A stretch of 64,000 nt of DNA from positions 1-64,000 of the forward strand of contig QANY01003987.1 in assembly GCA_003255025.1 (NCBI GenBank), read 5' to 3'. Of the stretch, positions 32,871 through 44,234 are shown one piece after another. Numbering within the stretch: the first letter of the stretch is position 1; each line of letters opens with the position of its first letter. The notes under the pieces were generated by a model. The model ran no database searches. It was given only the letters and a program-made list of their open reading frames with translations, and was not told where the DNA came from. The stretch comes from Datisca glomerata (taxonomy: Eukaryota; Streptophyta; Magnoliopsida; Cucurbitales; Datiscaceae). Both the position numbers and the translations under genes were made by a program.

Positions 32871-34141
32871 CCGAGGAAGAGGCCGCAGCTCTCGTGGGCG
32901 CGGACGTGGCAGAACCAATCTGCAATATCTGAATGATGGGATTTTCTGGCCATCAGAATTCCCCAATGTACAAGAGGCTACTCGTAAGAGTACAAAAGAA
33001 GTCCTCTTGACACCAGAACAGTACATTATTAACCGAATATCTGAGGAAATAATCCTCATAATTGAACTGAATGATGAAAAATGGATGGAAGATCCATGGG
33101 AGATAAAAACCCATTATCTCTCCACACAACAGTATCCAACCTGATTTGAACATTATAGATACATTTATGAAGGTATAGTAGTCCAATCTGGAGCATGGAA
33201 ATCAGACATACATTCCATGACTCTAACCGTAATACCAGCCCAATTACTTTTAGTAAGGCTGTAATCAGAAATTTCATCTCCATTAATCAATGGGTCTACA
33301 TCTCCATACTACTAGAACTATGGAGATACACCAGAAAACTATCAAATACAGTTATTGAGATTACATAGAATCATTTACCAATACATTCTATTATCAAAAT
33401 CTGATACGAAACCATACATGGTTTATCCGTATATTCCCTGAGGTATTAGACGCAGGCTTACCAAATTGGTTCCTCCTTTGGTGGGATAAATTTGGTCTTA
33501 CGTTTGATACTTTACCAGAAATACTACAAACTGAGTTTAAAGAATGGCATTCACAATATGCCCGCATCAATAAAAATAGTACCGTATCCAAAGCCTTAGT
33601 ACATTTTATCATCCGATTCAATATCCCATGGATTTGGAAATGAGATCTTAAATGTGAATACCAGAATGGAATACTCGTATTAAAACGTATATTCTTTACC
33701 AAATGGTGGGACAAAGGCATGAACCCCCACTTAACTGAATTAATCAAACTGATCAAGACCCATGCACAAGCATGCTATGAATCAGTCCCAAAACCTGTAC
33801 CATTACCAACGAGCAATCCATTCTTAAATACTCAAAATATGATTAAACAGCAATTTTCCCAAATCAGTGAAAATGAGTTAACTGTAAGAACCATGGCTTT
33901 TGTAAATAACCAGTTCCTCCATGTATTTGGATCTGACACAACCTCCATGGCCACATCCAGTACCAATCCGAGTCCACAAAGGCAATTATCAGTATCTCCT
34001 CCTACTGAGCCAACCACTGATCTCAGTCTGGACATCATTCAGCACAATGCCTTCAACATCCTTGCTGGCGAGAGTCAAGACCCCAATGATGACTTACCAG
34101 ATCTAAGAAGCAGTGGACCCACCAGAGCCAACTATTGCTGA
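32863..34141 (+). pseudogene. D1 downstream viral ORF, unknown function
   Basis: It starts at ATG 32863 inside ATGAATAA, so it overlaps the polyprotein stop by 8 bases, a typical compact viral junction. The N-terminus is a Gly/Arg repeat (RGRGRSSRGRGRGR), likely RNA-binding, followed by LNDGIFWPSEFPN. The first frame ends at 33144. Later parts lie in another frame: AGLPNWFLLWWDKFGLTFDT (33450-33510), a TGA at 33641-33643, then 33719-34141 with a Ser/Pro-rich end. Position after RT and before the promoter is where other caulimovirids place a transactivator/inclusion-body protein, but I see no motif that proves this. A second partial copy is at 36883-37589. Confidence 0.6.
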
Positions 34142-35010
34142 CTTTTAGGACTCATTAGCGTCCATTATTTCAGACCAGCTCGAGAAAGACAAAGACCATG
34201 AGGGAAAAGGCAAACTCAATTAATATAACCCGACCAGCTGTCAAGCACTAAGCAAAAGTAAACAAAGGTCTCTGCAGTAACTTCGCCAACCGCATACGTG
34301 GATGATGTTTGTCACGCCACGCTATCCTACCTAATCAATAATGTTGTATAGTTACTTTAGTTACTCTAGTTAAGTTACTTTTCTGAATAAAGTTGTATAG
34401 TTACTTTAGTTACTCTAGTTTGAGTTAAGTTACTTTTCTGTATTATAAAAGGGCCTCTCACCATTGTTGAGAAAACAGAGCTTTCCCTTTCGTGTTTAAT
34501 AGAATGCTCATGTGTTGAGCCCTTAAGTTTGCCCTAACATTCTCTCTCAAAATTCTCTCTCATTTCTTATCTCCCTTACTGTCCTGCTCACACGTGCACA
34601 TACATAATGTTGTTGCACTCAGGAGCTCCAGTGCTTCCTAACCGTAAGTTTCTTTATTTTCCCATATTCTCTGTTCATGAGACCATGTATGTATTAATGT
34701 AAACCGTGTATAACCATGACTATAAGCTCTACTAATCATGATCCTGTTGCTAACTCAAAGGCACTCAATGTGTATTTGTTATGATTGAGGAAGTACTCAC
34801 TATACTACAGTAAGTTCAAGAAACAATCAATGAACATTGAGTGGGACGTCACCCAAGTCGCGTCTGGGTAAGGTCTGTTGAGCAGAGATTACGTTAAGAC
34901 CGTTGACCCCTGTAAAACATTGACAGACGTGCTCAGTGTAAGTTATTTTGTTATCTGAACTAACTGGACCTACAGTGTTTAGTCTCCTCACAAGATAGGT
35001 GCGTGTTGGT
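34142..35010 (+). promoter_or_regulatory. D1 viral promoter and leader
   Basis: Intergenic region of the virus. A 49-bp near-duplicate (34343-34391 and following, core TTGTATAGTTACTTTAGTTA) lies just upstream of a TATA box TATTATAAAAGGG (34441). Then comes a leader of about 560 bp with pyrimidine-rich stretches and small upstream ATGs, as in pararetroviral leaders. It ends at the junction with D3 just before the primer site, which this copy lacks. Confidence 0.72.
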
Positions 35011-36881
35011 TTCAAAAGTAATGTCAACAGTATCAACAACTGTATGGATACCAGAGGTATCAATTCTGGTGATAGGCATAATTGAATTGAGGGATTGCCT
35101 AATATAACACTTTGTGTCATATTCTTAATGAGCACAAATGAAGTAGGTATGCAAACTCCTTGTTTGCAGATAAGTGCTTCTGGTATTTTGTATTGGATTC
35201 TCATTGAATTCCCACTGGCGCTTGTGAGAGATTGATTGGTTGTATGAAAATATTTTAGAGGGATTAATCCTTCATGAATATAGTTCATATCTGCACCACT
35301 ATCTACTAAGACAATGGCGTCAGTAATATGAAAATCCAGTTTGATTAATAAGGTAATCTTTCTATACCATTTGTGGATGGTGACCTGGTTTAGAAGGAAT
35401 AGATACGGATTATTCTCCTTTGTCTGATCTGGTGAAATCTGACAAGGATGATCTGGGGAGGTCAAAGTCTGACTTTGATTTTGACTAGGAGATGGCTGAT
35501 CTGATGAAGTCAAAGGTTGACCTTGACTTTGACTTGGCTGATCTGGTGAAGGCAGGTCTGCGGAGACTACATGGGCTTTCCCTTTGGCTGTAGACTGTTT
35601 GAAGAGAGTCAGTTCTTGAGAAAAGATTTGATGTGCAGTCTTTAACTGCTGGATGTTAGATTTAATAATATTAATTTCTATTTTCAGATTAGAAATAGTT
35701 ATGGGTTTATGAGGTATATAATCCTGTTGAATACAGCTTAATAATTATTTCATACTTTAATCTTCTACAGGTTTTATCTCAGGAGTGGAATATTCCTTGT
35801 AACATGTTTCTAGAAACTTGAGTTTCATTTCAGGATCAGTGATTTGATCAGCTGTGGCAAGAAGAGATCGTTGAGTATCAGTTAATACATTTAGACCTGG
35901 TCCTTTCAGATCTAAACCGTTCATTTCAACAATTTCCTTCCAATAATTGGTTTCTGTTATGGTATTGCAGTTCTAAGAGCTGCAGAAAGAACCCAAATAT
36001 AGATCTCAACCACACAAGAAAGCTCTAAATGTAGTAACTGATACATTTTGCCAACAAATGCCGAATTGGTAGTAAAACTGTCGTCAGAGAGGCAGTTCAG
36101 AATCTTTTGTTGTGTTTCTTCATCAAGAGCTAACTCATGAAGTTTCCTTTTGAATTTAGATCGGCATTTGTTGGCAAAATGTCCAGTTAAGCCACACTTA
36201 TAACAAATGGCTTTGACTTTGCTGTTATGAGATTTCTTGTGTGGTTGAGATCTATATTTGGGTTCTTTATGTCTGAATTTCTTTTTCGAAAAGTATTTCT
36301 TATGCGGTTTAGAATGTTTTGAGGAAATTCTAGGAGGTTTCGATGATGAAGAAGTAGTTGGATAATGAATTTTAGTATCATAGGTAAATTGACACAAAAT
36401 TCACCTAATTCTTTTCTTTTGTCAAGATTCTGGCTTTTCATCATATGTTGTAGTTTCATATCATTGCATAATTCTAGTCCTTATTCTATTACTAGGGCAA
36501 TGATATGTCCATAAGTATATTGATCATAAGGAATATCCATTTGATTGTGCTTATCACGGAGTTTTCTTCTTACTCGTTCAGCAAAAAGACTTGGGAGGCC
36601 ATCAATGAACTTTGCCCTCCAATGTTCATTGTTTGCATCACTTCTCTGCATGACTTTCATAAGAAAGACATCCTTATACCATATGAAGTGAGTCAGAGAA
36701 GGGCATCTCAGGTTTTGGAGAAGTTCTCTGTGTCTATCAGTATTAACAATTCCTGAGCCAAGGAAATGGTGAATAATGGATTGGGCGAGGGTATAACAAG
36801 CATCTTCAGTTCTGGTATGAGTACCAGTAATTGAGTCAATATTTATTTTGAAAGAGTTTAAGATTTCTTGGCGTTGACTTT
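35011..36881 (-). pseudogene. D3: inverted coat-to-protease segment
   Basis: Minus-strand viral segment equivalent to about 40790-42660 of D2. In coding order: coat region from 36881; CCHC zinc finger CYKCGLTGHFANKC near 36230-36190; the Ser/Pro/Gln linker; and aspartic protease VDSGADMN near 35310. It is interrupted at 35985-36063 by a patch of small plus-strand viral scraps. A minus frame at 35513-34827 fuses the protease end to reversed D1 leader and is an artefact of the junction. The left junction shares TT with D1; the right junction to D2 is at 36882. Confidence 0.83.
35985..36063 (+). other. Mosaic of three viral scraps inside D3
   Basis: Three short plus-strand pieces inside a minus-strand segment: 35985-36020 matches 41400-41436, 36021-36043 matches about 41774-41795, and 36044-36063 matches 41491-41510. 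All come from the coat region but in scrambled order. Confidence 0.8.
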
Positions 36882-36882
36882 A

Positions 36883-37589
36883 CCTGAGGTATTAGACGCA
36901 GGCTTACCAAATTGGTTCCTCTTTTGGTGGGATAAATTTGGTCTTACGTTTGATACTTTACCAGAAATATTACAAACTGAGTTTAAAGAATGGCATTCAC
37001 AATATGCCCTAATCAATAAAAATAGTACTATATCCAAAGCCTTGGTACATTTTATCATCCGATTCAATATCCCATGAATTTGAAAATGGGATCTTAAATG
37101 TGAATAGAATACCTGTCCTAAAACGTATATTCTTTACCAAATGGTGGGACAAAGGCATGAACCCCCACTTAACTGAATTAATCAAACCGATCAAGACCCA
37201 TGCACAAGCATGCTATGAATCAGTCCAAAAACCTATACCAGTACCAACGAGCAATCCATTCTTAAATCCTCAAAATATGATTAAACAGCAATTTTCCTAA
37301 ATCAGTGAAAAAGAATTAGCTGTAAGAACCATGGATTTTGTAAAAAAACCAGTTCCTACATGTATTTGGATCTGACACAACCTCCATGGCCACATCCAGT
37401 ACCAATCCGAGTCCACAAAGGCAATTATCAGTATCTTCTCCTACTGAGCCAACCACTGATCTCAGCCTGGACATCATTCAGTACAATGCCTTCAGCATCC
37501 TTGCTGGCGAGAGTCAAGACCCCAATGATGACTTATCAGATCTGACACCAGCAGTGGACCCACCAGAGCCAACCATTGTTGACTTTTGA
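36883..37589 (+). pseudogene. D2 downstream viral ORF, partial copy
   Basis: The 3' half of the unknown-function ORF, matching 33434-34141 of D1 closely (shared AGLPNWFLFWWDKFGLTFDT and MNPHLTELIKPIKTHAQ). It lacks the Gly/Arg N-terminus, which is instead found at the far end of D2 (44227). Together this means D2 is a circularly permuted genome cut within this ORF. Stops near 37080 and 37298 and frame changes break it. Confidence 0.7.
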
Positions 37590-38473
37590 GACTCATTAGC
37601 GTCCATTATCTCAGACCAGCTCGAGAAAGACAAAGACCATAAAGGAAAAGGCAAACTCAATTAATATAACCCGACCAGCTGTCAAGCACTAAACAGAAGC
37701 AAACAAAGGTCTCCACAGTAGCTTCGCTAAACCGCACACGTGGACGATGTTTATCACACCACGCTATCCTACCTAATCATCTACGCATAGAATAATGTTG
37801 TATCGTTACTTTAGTTACTCTAGTTTGAGTTAAGTTACTTTTCTGAATAATGTTGTATAGTTACTTTAGTTTAAGTTAAGTTACTTTTCTGTATTATAAA
37901 AGGGCCTCTCACCCTTGTTGAGAAGAAAGAGCTTTCCCTTTCGTGTTTAATAGAATGCTCATGTGTTGAGCCCTTAAGTTTGCCGTAACATTCTCTCTCA
38001 AAATTCTCTCTCATTTCTTATCTCCCTTACTGTCCTGCTCACACCTGCACATAAATAACGTTGTTGCACTCAGGAGCTCAAGTGCTCCCTAACTGTAAGT
38101 TTCTTTATTTCCCCATATTCTCTGTTCATGAGACCGTGTATGTATTAATGTAAACCGTGTATAACCTTGACTATAAGCTCTACTAATCATGATCCTGTTG
38201 CTAACCCAAAGGCACTCAATGTGTATTTGTTATGATTGAGGAAGTACTTACTATACTACAGTAAGTTCAGGAAACAATCAATGAACACTGAGTGAGACGT
38301 CACCCAAGTCACGTCTGGGTAAGGTCTGTTGAGCAGAGATTGCATTAAGACCGTTGACCCCTGTAAAACGTTGACAGACGTGCTCAGTGTAAGTTATTTT
38401 GTTATCTGAACTAATTGGACCTACAGTGTTTAGCCTCCTCACATGATATGTGCGTGTTGGTTAGCCCCCGAGT
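37590..38473 (+). promoter_or_regulatory. D2 viral promoter and leader
   Basis: Co-linear with 34142-35010. The duplicated TTGTATxGTTACTTTAGTTA element (first copy from 37797, second from 37852) precedes TATTATAAAAGGG at 37892. A leader of about 570 bp follows, with CT-rich runs near 38000-38040 and several small upstream ATGs, ending at the primer site. In pararetroviruses this promoter drives the full-length RNA and the leader is bypassed by ribosome shunting. Whether this copy is active cannot be seen. Confidence 0.75.
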
Positions 38474-38486
38474 TGGTATCAAAGCC
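38474..38486 (+). other. Viral minus-strand primer binding site (D2)
   Basis: TGGTATCAAAGCC matches the Met-tRNA primer site used by Caulimoviridae with one change in the usual TGGTATCAGAGCC. It lies 69 bases before the movement-protein ATG and marks the conventional zero point of the viral genome. Confidence 0.85.
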
Positions 38487-38554
38487 ATGATTATTCTTGG
38501 TTATAGTACTGTTTATATCCTCTTTACATTAGGCATACATGGTCACACACACAC

Positions 38555-39394
38555 ATGTCTGACCTTAGCTCTGCATCTATACAATTCGTAGCTAATACAG
38601 TAACCTCCACATCTGAGGTAACCGAATTAATTGCATATCAGAATGTAAACGAAGCCTTAGATAAATGGACTATACCTAAGGTAAAACCTGAAACAATATA
38701 TAAAATTGGAACCTTTGATTTCACTAGCCGTAAAATCATTAAAACATTTGAATATGCCATTTCATTACAGCATAATGATGATATTTTATATCTGCTACAT
38801 TTTCATGATTTATATCCATTCATGCAAAAATATAAATATGTGCATATAGGCTTAGTGCAAATTTCATTAAAACCTTTAACTTTGCTCGGACAGAACACCA
38901 GCATACAATGCACCCTTAGAGATGGTAGGTGTCTGAACTGGAAAGCTTCTCTTATGGGAGTCATAGAAACTAGTTTATCTCATGAACCTATTTATTTTAA
39001 TATTTATCCGAATTTAAGTATTGCGCTATCTGACAGCAATCTAGCCAAAGTACTTGAACTGCGAGTTCAATCACATGGCTATGATTATCTTCCAGGATCG
39101 TCTCCCTTTGCTACCCTCTTTAGGATTCATCTTAAGGTTTTGACAACCTTGAATCCTTATACCAGAAAGCAAAGTGAACAAGGACATACCGTCCTCATTG
39201 ATACTAATCTATTTAACAGCCAAGTGGCTATTCCTCGCATGATTCCCTGGTCTGACATCACCTTTCCTGACACCTGGCAAATTCCTCAGGCTGTCCCTAC
39301 CAGACCTGTCATCCGACAATCCCTTGATAGCCATCCAAACTCACGGTGGCAACGTCTATCTTCATTTTCAGAAACCACCTCTTCCTCTGACTAG
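38555..39394 (+). CDS. Viral movement protein (D2)
   Basis: 279 residues, uninterrupted. It is the first ORF after the primer site, the position of the cell-to-cell movement protein in Caulimoviridae. These 30K-superfamily proteins modify plasmodesmata. Supporting features are the central LGQNTSIQCTLRDG segment, the beta-rich hydrophobic core around residues 100-160, and the GYDYLPGSSPF stretch near residue 190. The family call rests on position and overall character more than on a catalytic motif. The frame ends at TAG 39392-39394. Sequence in another frame from 39324 looks like its continuation, so this may be the front part of a longer protein. Confidence 0.7.
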   Translation: MSDLSSASIQFVANTVTSTSEVTELIAYQNVNEALDKWTIPKVKPETIYKIGTFDFTSRKIIKTFEYAISLQHNDDILYLLHFHDLYPFMQKYKYVHIGLVQISLKPLTLLGQNTSIQCTLRDGRCLNWKASLMGVIETSLSHEPIYFNIYPNLSIALSDSNLAKVLELRVQSHGYDYLPGSSPFATLFRIHLKVLTTLNPYTRKQSEQGHTVLIDTNLFNSQVAIPRMIPWSDITFPDTWQIPQAVPTRPVIRQSLDSHPNSRWQRLSSFSETTSSSD

Positions 39395-40512
39395 AAGCCC
39401 TTCTAGTCTCAGCCGCCACAGTATACCTCCTTATCATGTGAAAATCCCCGAATCTTCTCGGGCCACTTTCACTGAACCTCATGGATCAGAGGAATCTGAT
39501 CATTCTTTTCCCCGAGAGGATCAGATTAGAGGAATTCACATCAACGAAAATCAGATTCCTCATGGTGTTTATGAATCCACCATAAACAGAAGCCCAATGA
39601 GCCCAACCGCAAGTGACATGCAATTCCACATTTAGATGGATTTTACACCCAATAGTATGTTAAGATAAAGTCTTCACCAGGATTTTATGCAACCAAAATA
39701 TAAGGATTTCAGAGATTGGTATTTTGCCAACCATAATCCTCAACAATCTCTTAGATCTTAAGAACCTGTACTACTTCCAATTAGAACAGGATCAATGCCT
39801 TCAGCCTTTTCCTGAATGGTATTACCAACTCACTCAAAGAGTCAAAATTAAAGATGACCAACAGTTACAAGTTCTTACCAATATACAGAAAACTTGGATA
39901 ACCACAACTGGTAGAACCTACCATGCTATTCATCCACCACCCTTATCCTTAGAGCTTGCTCCAGGACAAGGAAACCAAAAACCATTGGTCATTAACCCCT
40001 ATACTGAGATTCCAGATAAGACCAACCATCAGGATATTGTTAAGGTAAAAGATATTCTACCCTTAACCAAACAGAACAATTACACCAATCCCGTCCTTCA
40101 AACTGTAGGAACACAGTTAACTAGGATTGAGGAACATGTTCCTCAAATCCAGGAGATCCAATCTAAAACTCCTCCAATAGACAAACCCAAAGTCACGATT
40201 GAACCAGTAACGCTTAAACCTCCTTTAGAAGTTTAGAATTTTAAATTAAAATCTAGTAAGAAGGAGGATGATTTCATGAAAACCATAATGGATAAGATCA
40301 AGAATCTGAAGATCTCTACACCTGATAAGACCTCCACACCTGAATCATCTTCAGGACAGTTGAACATGATGAATCAGGATGAACCACCTAATCCTGAAGA
40401 ACCTGAAGAGTATTCTCTCTCTCAAATCTTAGATATTCAAAAGAATTTTGATGATTCCATCAATAAACTCTCTTTAGCTATTCAAAAAGACCTACTACCC
40501 ATATGGCTTTAA
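39324..40512 (+). pseudogene. Viral middle ORF, frameshifted (D2)
   Basis: Coding character continues after the movement protein but across two frames: 39324-39635, then stops at 39633 and 39760, then another frame from about 39750 to 40512 with one internal stop at 40234-40236. Late features are IHPPPLSLELAPG, the heptad-like QNNYTNPVLQTVGTQLTRIE (a coiled-coil motif seen in petuvirus/florendovirus-type polyproteins), and an acidic Pro-rich tail. The end overlaps the next ATG (ATGGCTTTAA, 40503-40512). I infer an original single ORF joined to the movement protein, now broken by frameshifts. Confidence 0.6.
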
Positions 40513-43500
40513 CTGGACCGAGTAGGTATTATTATCCCAGACTTACTCCCCAAGATATTTTATATGAAGAAGACTTTCTTCATTATCAGAAATCTTACCA
40601 TGGCAAAACCATCTATGAATGGAACATCGATGGTAAAACAGAATATCAGGTCTTCGAGACCATTCATCAAATGATCATGTACTCTTCTGTGTGTAAGCAG
40701 AATGAGAATACGGATCACCAGATCTACAGGTTCCTGGTCAATGGTTTCACAGGAACACTGAAAGGCTGGTGGGACAATTGTCTCATTGAAAGTCAACGCC
40801 AAGAAATCTTAAACTCTTTCAAAATAAATATTGACCCAATTACTGGTATCCATACCAGAACTGAAGATACCTGTTATACCCTGGCTCAATCCATTAATCA
40901 CCATTTCCTTGGCCCAGGAATTGTCAATACAGATAGGCACAGAGAACTTCTCCAGAACCTGAGATGCCCTTCTCTGACTCACTTCAGATGGTATAAGGAT
41001 GTCTTTCTAATGAAAGTCATGCAGAGAAGTGACGCAAACAATGAACATTGGAAGGCAAAGTTCATTGATGGCCTCCCAAGTCTTTTTGCTGAAAGAGTAA
41101 GAAGAAAACTTCGCGATAAGCACGATCAAATGGACATTCCTTATGATCAATGTACTTATGGACATCTCATTGCCCTAGTAATAGAAGAAGGACTAGGATT
41201 ATGCAATGATATGAAACTACAACATATGATGAAAAACCAGAATCTTGACAACAGAAATGAATTAGGCGAATTTTGTGATCAATTTGCCTATGATACTAAA
41301 ATCCATTATCCAACTACTTCTTCATCTTCTAAACCTCCTAGAATTTCCTCAAATCATTCTAAACCGCAAAAGAAATACTTTTCGAAAAAGAAATTCAGAC
41401 ATAAAGAATCCAAATATAGATCTCAACCACACCAGAAATCTCATAACAGCAAAGTCAAAGCCATTTGTTATAAGTGTGGCTTAACTGGACATTTTGCCAA
41501 CAAATGCCGATCTAAATTCAAAAGGAAACTTCATGAGTTAGCTCTTGATGAAGAAACACAACAAAAGATTCTGAACTGCCTCTCTGACGACAGTTTTACT
41601 ACCAATTCAGATGATGATGTTGCATATATTTTTGCATCTGAATCTGATTCTTCTGTCACATCTGAACAACCTGATCAACCTTGCTGCAGCTCTAAGAACT
41701 GCAATACCATAACAGAAACTAATTATTGGAAGGAAATTATTGAAATGAACGGTTTAGATCTGAAAGGACCAGGTCTAAATGTAGTAACTGATACTCAACG
41801 ATCTCTTCTTGCCACAGCTGATCAAATCACTGATCCTGAAATGAAACTCAAGTTTCTAGAAATATGTTACAAGGAATATTCCACTCTTGAGATAAAACCT
41901 GTAGAAAATTACAGTATGAAAGAATTATTAAGCCGTATTCAACAGGATTATATACCTCATAAACCCGTAACTATTTCTGATCTGAAAATGGAAATTAATA
42001 TTATTAAATCTGACATCAAACAGTTAAAGACTGCACATCAAATCCTTTCTCAAGAGCTGAATCTCTTCAAACAGTCTACAGCCAAAGAGAAAGCCCCTGT
42101 AGTCTTCCCAGACCTGCCTTCACCAGATCAGCCAGGTCAAAGTCAAGGTCAACCTTTGACTTCACCAGATCAGCCATCTCCTAGTCAAAGTCAAAGTCAG
42201 ACTTTGACCTCCCCAAATCAGCCTTATCAGATTTCACCAGATCAGACAAAGGAGAATAATCTGTACCTATTCCTTCTAAACCAGGTCACCTTCCAGAAAT
42301 GGTATATAAAGATTACTTTAGTAATCAAACCTGATTTTATCATTACTGACGCCATTGTCTTAGTAGATAGTGGTGCAGATATGAACTGTATTCATGAAGG
42401 ATTAATCCCTCTAAAATATTTTCATACAACCACTCAATCTCTCACAAGCGCCAGTGAGAATTCAATGAGAATCCAATACAAAATACCAGAAGCACTTATC
42501 TGCAAACAAGGAGTTTGCATACCAGCTTCATTTGTGCTCATTAAGAATATGACACAAAGTATTATCTTAGGCAATCATTTCCTTAATTCAATTATGCCTA
42601 TTACTAGAATTGATACCTCTGGTATCCATGCAGTTGTTGATACTGTTGACATTACTTTTGAATTCATTACTAAACCGTATACTAAGGAAATAGATGTCAT
42701 CCGAGATCTGATTGATAATAAGACAAATCAGATTAATTTATTACAAAAAGAAATACACTTTTTGACAATTGACCAACGTATTCGACAACCCGCAATACAA
42801 AAGAAAATTCACACTATTCTTCATGAATTTCAATCTGAAACTTGTAGTGATATCCCTAATGCCTTTTGGGATAGAAAGAAACACATTATATCCTTGTCGT
42901 ATCAGCCTGACTTCAATAAAAAGAATATTCCTACCAAACCAAGACCTAGTCAAATGAAAAAGGAATATTTAGAACTCTGCAAAACTGACATTGAATCTCT
43001 GTTAGCAAAGAAATTAATTAGACCCAGTAAATCTCCTTGGAGTTGTACTGGTTTCTATGTAAACAAAAATGCTGAGATAGAAAGAGGATCACCTAGATTA
43101 GTGATCAATTATAAACCATTGAATGATGCATTACAATGGATTAGATATCCAATCCCAAATAAAAAAGATCTACTTGATAGACTTTATGATTCTGTAATCT
43201 TTTCAAAATTTGATCTGAAATCTGGATTTTGGCAAATCCAAATAGGTGAAGCAGACAAGTATAAAACTGCCTTTACAGTACCTTTTGGCCATTTTGAATG
43301 GAATGTTTTATCATTCGGTGTCAAAAATGATCCATCTAATTTCCAGCATATCATGAATGATATTTTTAATGCTTACACTGCATTTATTATCTGTTACATT
43401 GATGATGTCTTAATTTTCTCATCATTCATAGACCAACATTTTAAACATCTTAATATTTTTAAAAATGTGATTAGCCGAAATGGTTTAGTATTATCTGCTA

Positions 43501-44234
43501 CTAAAATAAAATTATTTCAAACAACAGTTAGATTTTTAGGCCATAACATTTCTAATGGCACTATTATTCCTATTAACCGTAGTATAGATTTTGCATCTAA
43601 ATTTTCAGATGAAATAAAAGATAAAACACAATTACAAAGATTCTTAGGAAGTTTGAACTATATACGTGACTTTTATCCCCAATTAGCTCAGGATACTGCT
43701 ATGTTAAATCAGAGGCTTTAAAAGAAACCTATACCTTGGATATCAGATCTTACATTAGTAGTTAAGAATATTAAAGCTAAAATTCAACAATTACACTGTT
43801 TAGCTTTACCACACCCGACATGGAATAAAATTGTAGAAACTGATGCCTCTAACCTAGGTTATGGAGGTATTCTGAAGCAATTAAATCCTCAAACTTATAA
43901 AGAAGAATTATTAAGATTCACCTCTGGTACCTGGAAAGGACCAGCAAAAAATTATTCAACAATTAAACAAGAATGTTTAGCAATTGTGAAATGTGTATTA
44001 AAATTTCAAGATGATCTATTAAATCAACATTTTCTTATCCGTGTTGACTGCTCTGCTGCAAAACAGATTTTCAAAAAAGATGTACAAAATATTGCATCAA
44101 AACAAATATTTGCATCATGGTAGAGTATTTTATATATATTTGATTTTGATATTGAATATATTAAAGGTGAACAGAATTCTCTTCCTGATTTTCTAACCCG
44201 TGAATATTTACAGGAAAAATCCAATAATGAATAA
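40503..44234 (+). pseudogene. Viral polyprotein: coat, protease, RT, RNase H (D2)
   Basis: Open from 40503 to 43721 (1072 residues). The frame then stays in register to the natural stop at 44232-44234, so 1243 codons contain only two in-frame stops, TAA 43719-43721 and TAG 44121-44123. Domains: coat region (residues 1-380) with CCHC zinc finger CYKCGLTGHFANKC near residue 325; Ser/Pro/Gln linker (about 540-575); aspartic protease with VDSGADMN near residue 622; RT (about 800-1000) with FSKFDLKSGFWQI and catalytic YIDDVLIF near residue 966; and RNase H with ETDASNLGYGGIL after the first stop. As it stands the product would lack RNase H. This is the best preserved gene in the window. Confidence 0.9.

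Noticed and set aside
34827..35513. 228-residue minus-strand frame that looks like a protease-containing gene.
   Set aside because: Its first half is the inverted D3 linker and protease. The second half is D1 leader read backwards across the 35011 junction, an accidental fusion.
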